Shown: one piece after another, positions 63,398-64,000 of the stretch
Numbering within the stretch: the stretch's first letter is position 1
Layout: each line of letters starts with the position of its first letter
NCBI GenBank assembly: GCA_947631915.1
Contig: CANRNC010000006.1
Location: 1-64,000, forward strand
Length of the DNA: 64,000 nt
Reading direction: 5' to 3'
Origin: an uncultured Clostridia bacterium
Lineage (GTDB): Bacteria > Bacillota > Clostridia > TANB77 > CAG-508
Notes under the pieces: generated by a model
What the model saw: the letters and a program-made list of their open reading frames with translations, nothing else
Databases searched by the model: none
Told to the model about the DNA's origin: nothing
Position numbers and translations under genes: made by a program

Positions 63398-64000
63398 TTA
63401 TTCCAAAATAGGCGGTAAACTTTCTCTATTGTTTGTTTTATTTCTATCATCTTCTATACTTTCAATAAACTGCTTTGCGTTTTCACTTTGTTCTTCAAGA
63501 CTAATCCCTGCATAAAGAGATTCTCTAAAAGAATCTTCCTTACTTTTAGTTGCTTCTGATAAAAATAAATTATACTTTTGTTTTAGTTTATCTTGCAAAT
63601 TATCTGCATCAATATCAAAGATATCTTCCATTTCTTCGTCTCTTCTGTGTACTCTTCTTGCTAAATCAGTAATTTCTTCATTTATTTCATCTATTTGTCT
63701 TTCACTAAATCCTCTATCTTCTAAAATTCTAGTTTGACGTAATCTGATATTTCTTAATGCTTCATCTAATCCATCTAAAACAATATCTATCGTTCTTGAG
63801 TTATTTTTTCCTATTTGAGCGAGTTCATCCATATGTATATCTCCTCTAGCTCTCAACTCATCATTGCTATACCCTTGTTCTAAATCTCTTTGTACTGAAT
63901 TTAAAACATCTGTTAATTGTTCTAGTTGTGAATCGATTCTTTTCATTCCTGCATTATTTAAAGTTGATTTTATTTGACTAAATTCACTATCACAAAACAT
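63398..64000 (-). CDS. Coiled-coil protein, start at or beyond the window edge
   Basis: At least 200 residues, highly charged and helical (IDSQLEQLTDVLNSVQRDLEQGYSNDELRARG; ITDLARRVHRRDEEMEDIFDID), no membrane span. An ATG falls exactly on the last three bases, so the real start may be further right. Family not recognised. It ends in a short hairpin with a U-rich flank. Confidence 0.6.
   Translation of the reverse strand: MFCDSEFSQIKSTLNNAGMKRIDSQLEQLTDVLNSVQRDLEQGYSNDELRARGDIHMDELAQIGKNNSRTIDIVLDGLDEALRNIRLRQTRILEDRGFSERQIDEINEEITDLARRVHRRDEEMEDIFDIDADNLQDKLKQKYNLFLSEATKSKEDSFRESLYAGISLEEQSENAKQFIESIEDDRNKTNNRESLPPILE

Overview
The window comes from a low-GC (by eye about 30%), AT-rich Gram-positive chromosome, most likely class Clostridia. 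The case rests on a Firmicutes-type rimP-nusA-(L7Ae)-infB-rbfA-nrnA-truB block, RNase J, GatCAB transamidation instead of a visible asnS, a T-box leader, SpoVB- and YlbJ-type sporulation proteins, and an mDAP-type MurE. An uncultured gut lineage would fit but cannot be proven from here. I see no rRNA, tRNA, CRISPR array, integrase, transposase or prophage.

Layout. 0-3 kb: a partial carboxymuconolactone-decarboxylase gene behind a promoter with twin operators, a 3'-truncated RhuM gene, a peroxiredoxin and a HAD phosphatase. 3-10.4 kb: a translation/transcription operon read leftward from a consensus promoter at 10.4 kb (rimP-nusA-L7Ae-infB-rbfA-nrnA-truB; ylxR is missing). 10.4-16.4 kb: an FAD dehydrogenase, then a very large RND/MMPL exporter divergent from its probable TetR regulator. 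16.4-22 kb: asd, two tiny Cys-rich membrane peptides too small for ordinary gene calling, rpiB-trpS-obgE, ylbJ. 22-30.5 kb: truA (apparently frameshifted), gltX, rnjA, a repeat-bearing membrane protein, a YitT protein, a radical-SAM homologue that has lost its cysteine cluster, and rnc. 31-41.7 kb: a lipase-like protein, a phosphatase, the T-box-controlled aspS-gatC-gatA-gatB set for tRNA-dependent Asn/Gln formation, recG and HU. 41.9-51.9 kb: a SpoVB-like flippase, then an accessory-looking stretch with an orphan VirD4/TraG-type ATPase, a replication-relaxation-like protein and a large extracytoplasmic protein, followed by a double-OB SSB, a deacetylase fold without its catalytic residues and a pilin-like peptide. 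52-60 kb: topA and a reduced cell-wall cluster murE-mraY-ftsW-murG (no murF, no murD). 60-64 kb: purH, an M20 amidohydrolase and a coiled-coil protein running to the window edge.

Three things stand out. First, a family of short perfect or near-perfect palindromes (core GGGCACAT..ATGTGCCCCTAC) sits in at least ten intergenic gaps; the stems differ between copies but keep pairing, and one copy is expanded into an 88-nt hairpin. Second, several proteins keep a known fold but have lost its active centre (radical SAM, NodB, RhuM). Third, there are unusual repeat or low-complexity architectures: seven copies of an EF-hand-like unit inside the RND exporter, DDYQN repeats in a membrane protein, an Asn-rich linker in IF2 and an Asn/Thr/Glu tail on a pilin-like peptide.

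Shine-Dalgarno sites are mostly AAAGGA or GGAGG, often 8-12 nt before the start. I used this to shorten several genes relative to their longest open frame.
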